This document shows positions 63,422 through 64,000 of a DNA stretch of 64,000 nt, in pieces (position 1 is the first letter of the stretch; each line of letters starts with the position of its first letter). The DNA is from Fibrobacter sp. Lineage in GTDB: Bacteria; Fibrobacterota; Fibrobacteria; Fibrobacterales; Fibrobacteraceae. Position numbers and translations under genes: made by a program. Under the pieces are notes generated by a model. The model had not been told where the DNA came from, did not search any database, and saw only the letters and a program-made list of their open reading frames with translations. Location of the stretch: positions 50,126 to 114,125 of the forward strand of contig JAKSIH010000003.1 of the NCBI GenBank assembly GCA_024398935.1, written 5' to 3'.

Positions 63422-63938
63422 TTATAGAAAAATCAAGCTAATTATATTAGATGTTGACGGAACATTAACCGATGGAGGTCTTTGGTATGACTCTCAGGGA
63501 AACGAGATCAAGCACTTTGATGTAAAAGATGGTTTAGGTATAAAGGTTGCTCTAGAGAATGGTCTGCAGTTTGCGATTATTACAGGACGCGAAAGTCCAA
63601 TCGTCACACATCGCGTTGAAGAATTAAAAATTCAGCATATTCGATGTGGAGTTCAAATAAAGTACCCCGCAATGAAGAAACTGTTGCATGAACTAGGTTT
63701 ATTTCCAGAAGAAGTTTGTTACATTGGTGACGACTGGAACGATATGCAGTGTATGGAATCAGTTGGACTAAAAATGTGTCCAGCAAATGCCGCAAACGAA
63801 ATAAAAAGAATTTGTGATTATGTATCAAAAAACAATGGTGGTCATGGTGCTGTTAGAAATTGCATAGAATTTATTCTAACAAAACGCGATGAATGGGAAA
63901 AAAGCTGTAAAAAAAGCTATTTCTCAAATAATGATTAA
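63414..63938 (+). CDS. KdsC-type HAD phosphatase
   Basis: 174 residues from the ATG at 63414, chosen because GAGG lies six bases upstream; the frame is open eight codons further. LIILDVDGTLTDGGLWYDSQ (D-x-D nucleophile), FDVKDGLGIKVALENGLQFA, IITGRES and CYIGDDWNDMQCMESVG complete the HAD core without a cap domain, as in KdsC (KDO-8-phosphatase) and the C-terminal part of NeuA fusions. In this place it would remove phosphate from the acidic sugar before CMP activation. Beyond it (63939-64000) I see no gene. Confidence 0.9.
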   Translation: MDDYRKIKLIILDVDGTLTDGGLWYDSQGNEIKHFDVKDGLGIKVALENGLQFAIITGRESPIVTHRVEELKIQHIRCGVQIKYPAMKKLLHELGLFPEEVCYIGDDWNDMQCMESVGLKMCPANAANEIKRICDYVSKNNGGHGAVRNCIEFILTKRDEWEKSCKKSYFSNND

Positions 63939-64000
63939 AATTTTTGAGGCATCATCAACATGTGTGGAAGCATTTAGGCAGCCTTGCTAGATGATCCTCT

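Noticed and set aside
63939..64000. ATGTGTGGAAGC near the window end as the start of an asparagine-synthase-like gene (M-C-G)
   Set aside because: The frame stops after five codons (M-C-G-S-I-stop), so there is no coding evidence in the last 60 bases.

Overview
The window looks like a chromosome segment of a Fibrobacter species or a close relative. The evidence is a FISUMP-domain secreted protein (a paralogous family named for Fibrobacter succinogenes), several lipoproteins with serine-rich linkers, a CotH-family lipoprotein, a DUF748 protein, Gram-negative envelope genes (Wza, Wzc, Wzi), and compact housekeeping genes of moderate GC with good AGGAG-type ribosome binding sites.

Positions 1-31000 are mostly core genome. 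They begin with the 3' end of proA, then a FISUMP-ankyrin protein, and a same-strand run hisI, tilS, ftsH, folP, cdaA and a membrane-anchored SUMF1-type protein. After that come a DD-peptidase-fold protein, a family II pyrophosphatase, a lipoprotein histidine phosphatase, meso-diaminopimelate dehydrogenase, a small toxin-antitoxin pair, dut, a TrmJ-like methyltransferase, two sugar nucleotidyltransferases, a cysteine-repeat lipoprotein, recQ, a DUF748 protein, two identical tRNA-Lys(CTT) genes with a clear promoter, a Xer recombinase, an orphan PD-(D/E)XK-like protein and leuB. Several intergenic spaces carry hairpin or tandem repeats: 12278-12680, 16775-16839, 26683-26717, 27750-28132 and 38461-38566.

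Positions 30490-38400 are a minus-strand envelope block: CotH-like lipoprotein, a free-standing M41-like protein, an MBL-fold lipoprotein, an outer-membrane protein with an acidic region and a histone-like lysine tail, then Wzc-like and Wza-like capsule export proteins. Positions 38400-48450 form an accessory strip. It holds a two-gene small-protein unit, a three-gene module (HipA-like kinase, DUF3990 ADP-ribosyltransferase-like protein, and a small partner), a decayed nucleotidyltransferase, an ABC glycan exporter (Wzm/Wzt), an orphan two-gene operon, and a scrambled AAA-ATPase-like pseudogene.

Positions 48467-63938 are a surface-glycan locus. A Wzi-like outer-membrane protein and one glycosyltransferase lie on the minus strand. 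Divergent from them is a long, visibly AT-rich plus-strand operon with five glycosyltransferases, an EpsG-like polymerase, a large GT-C-like membrane protein, a Wzx flippase, a DUF115 protein, and a terminal set of cytidylyltransferase, HMGL-type aldolase and KdsC-type phosphatase. That last set suggests synthesis of an unusual CMP-activated acidic sugar. The best candidates for undescribed biology are the HipA/DUF3990 module and the aldolase-based CMP-sugar cassette.
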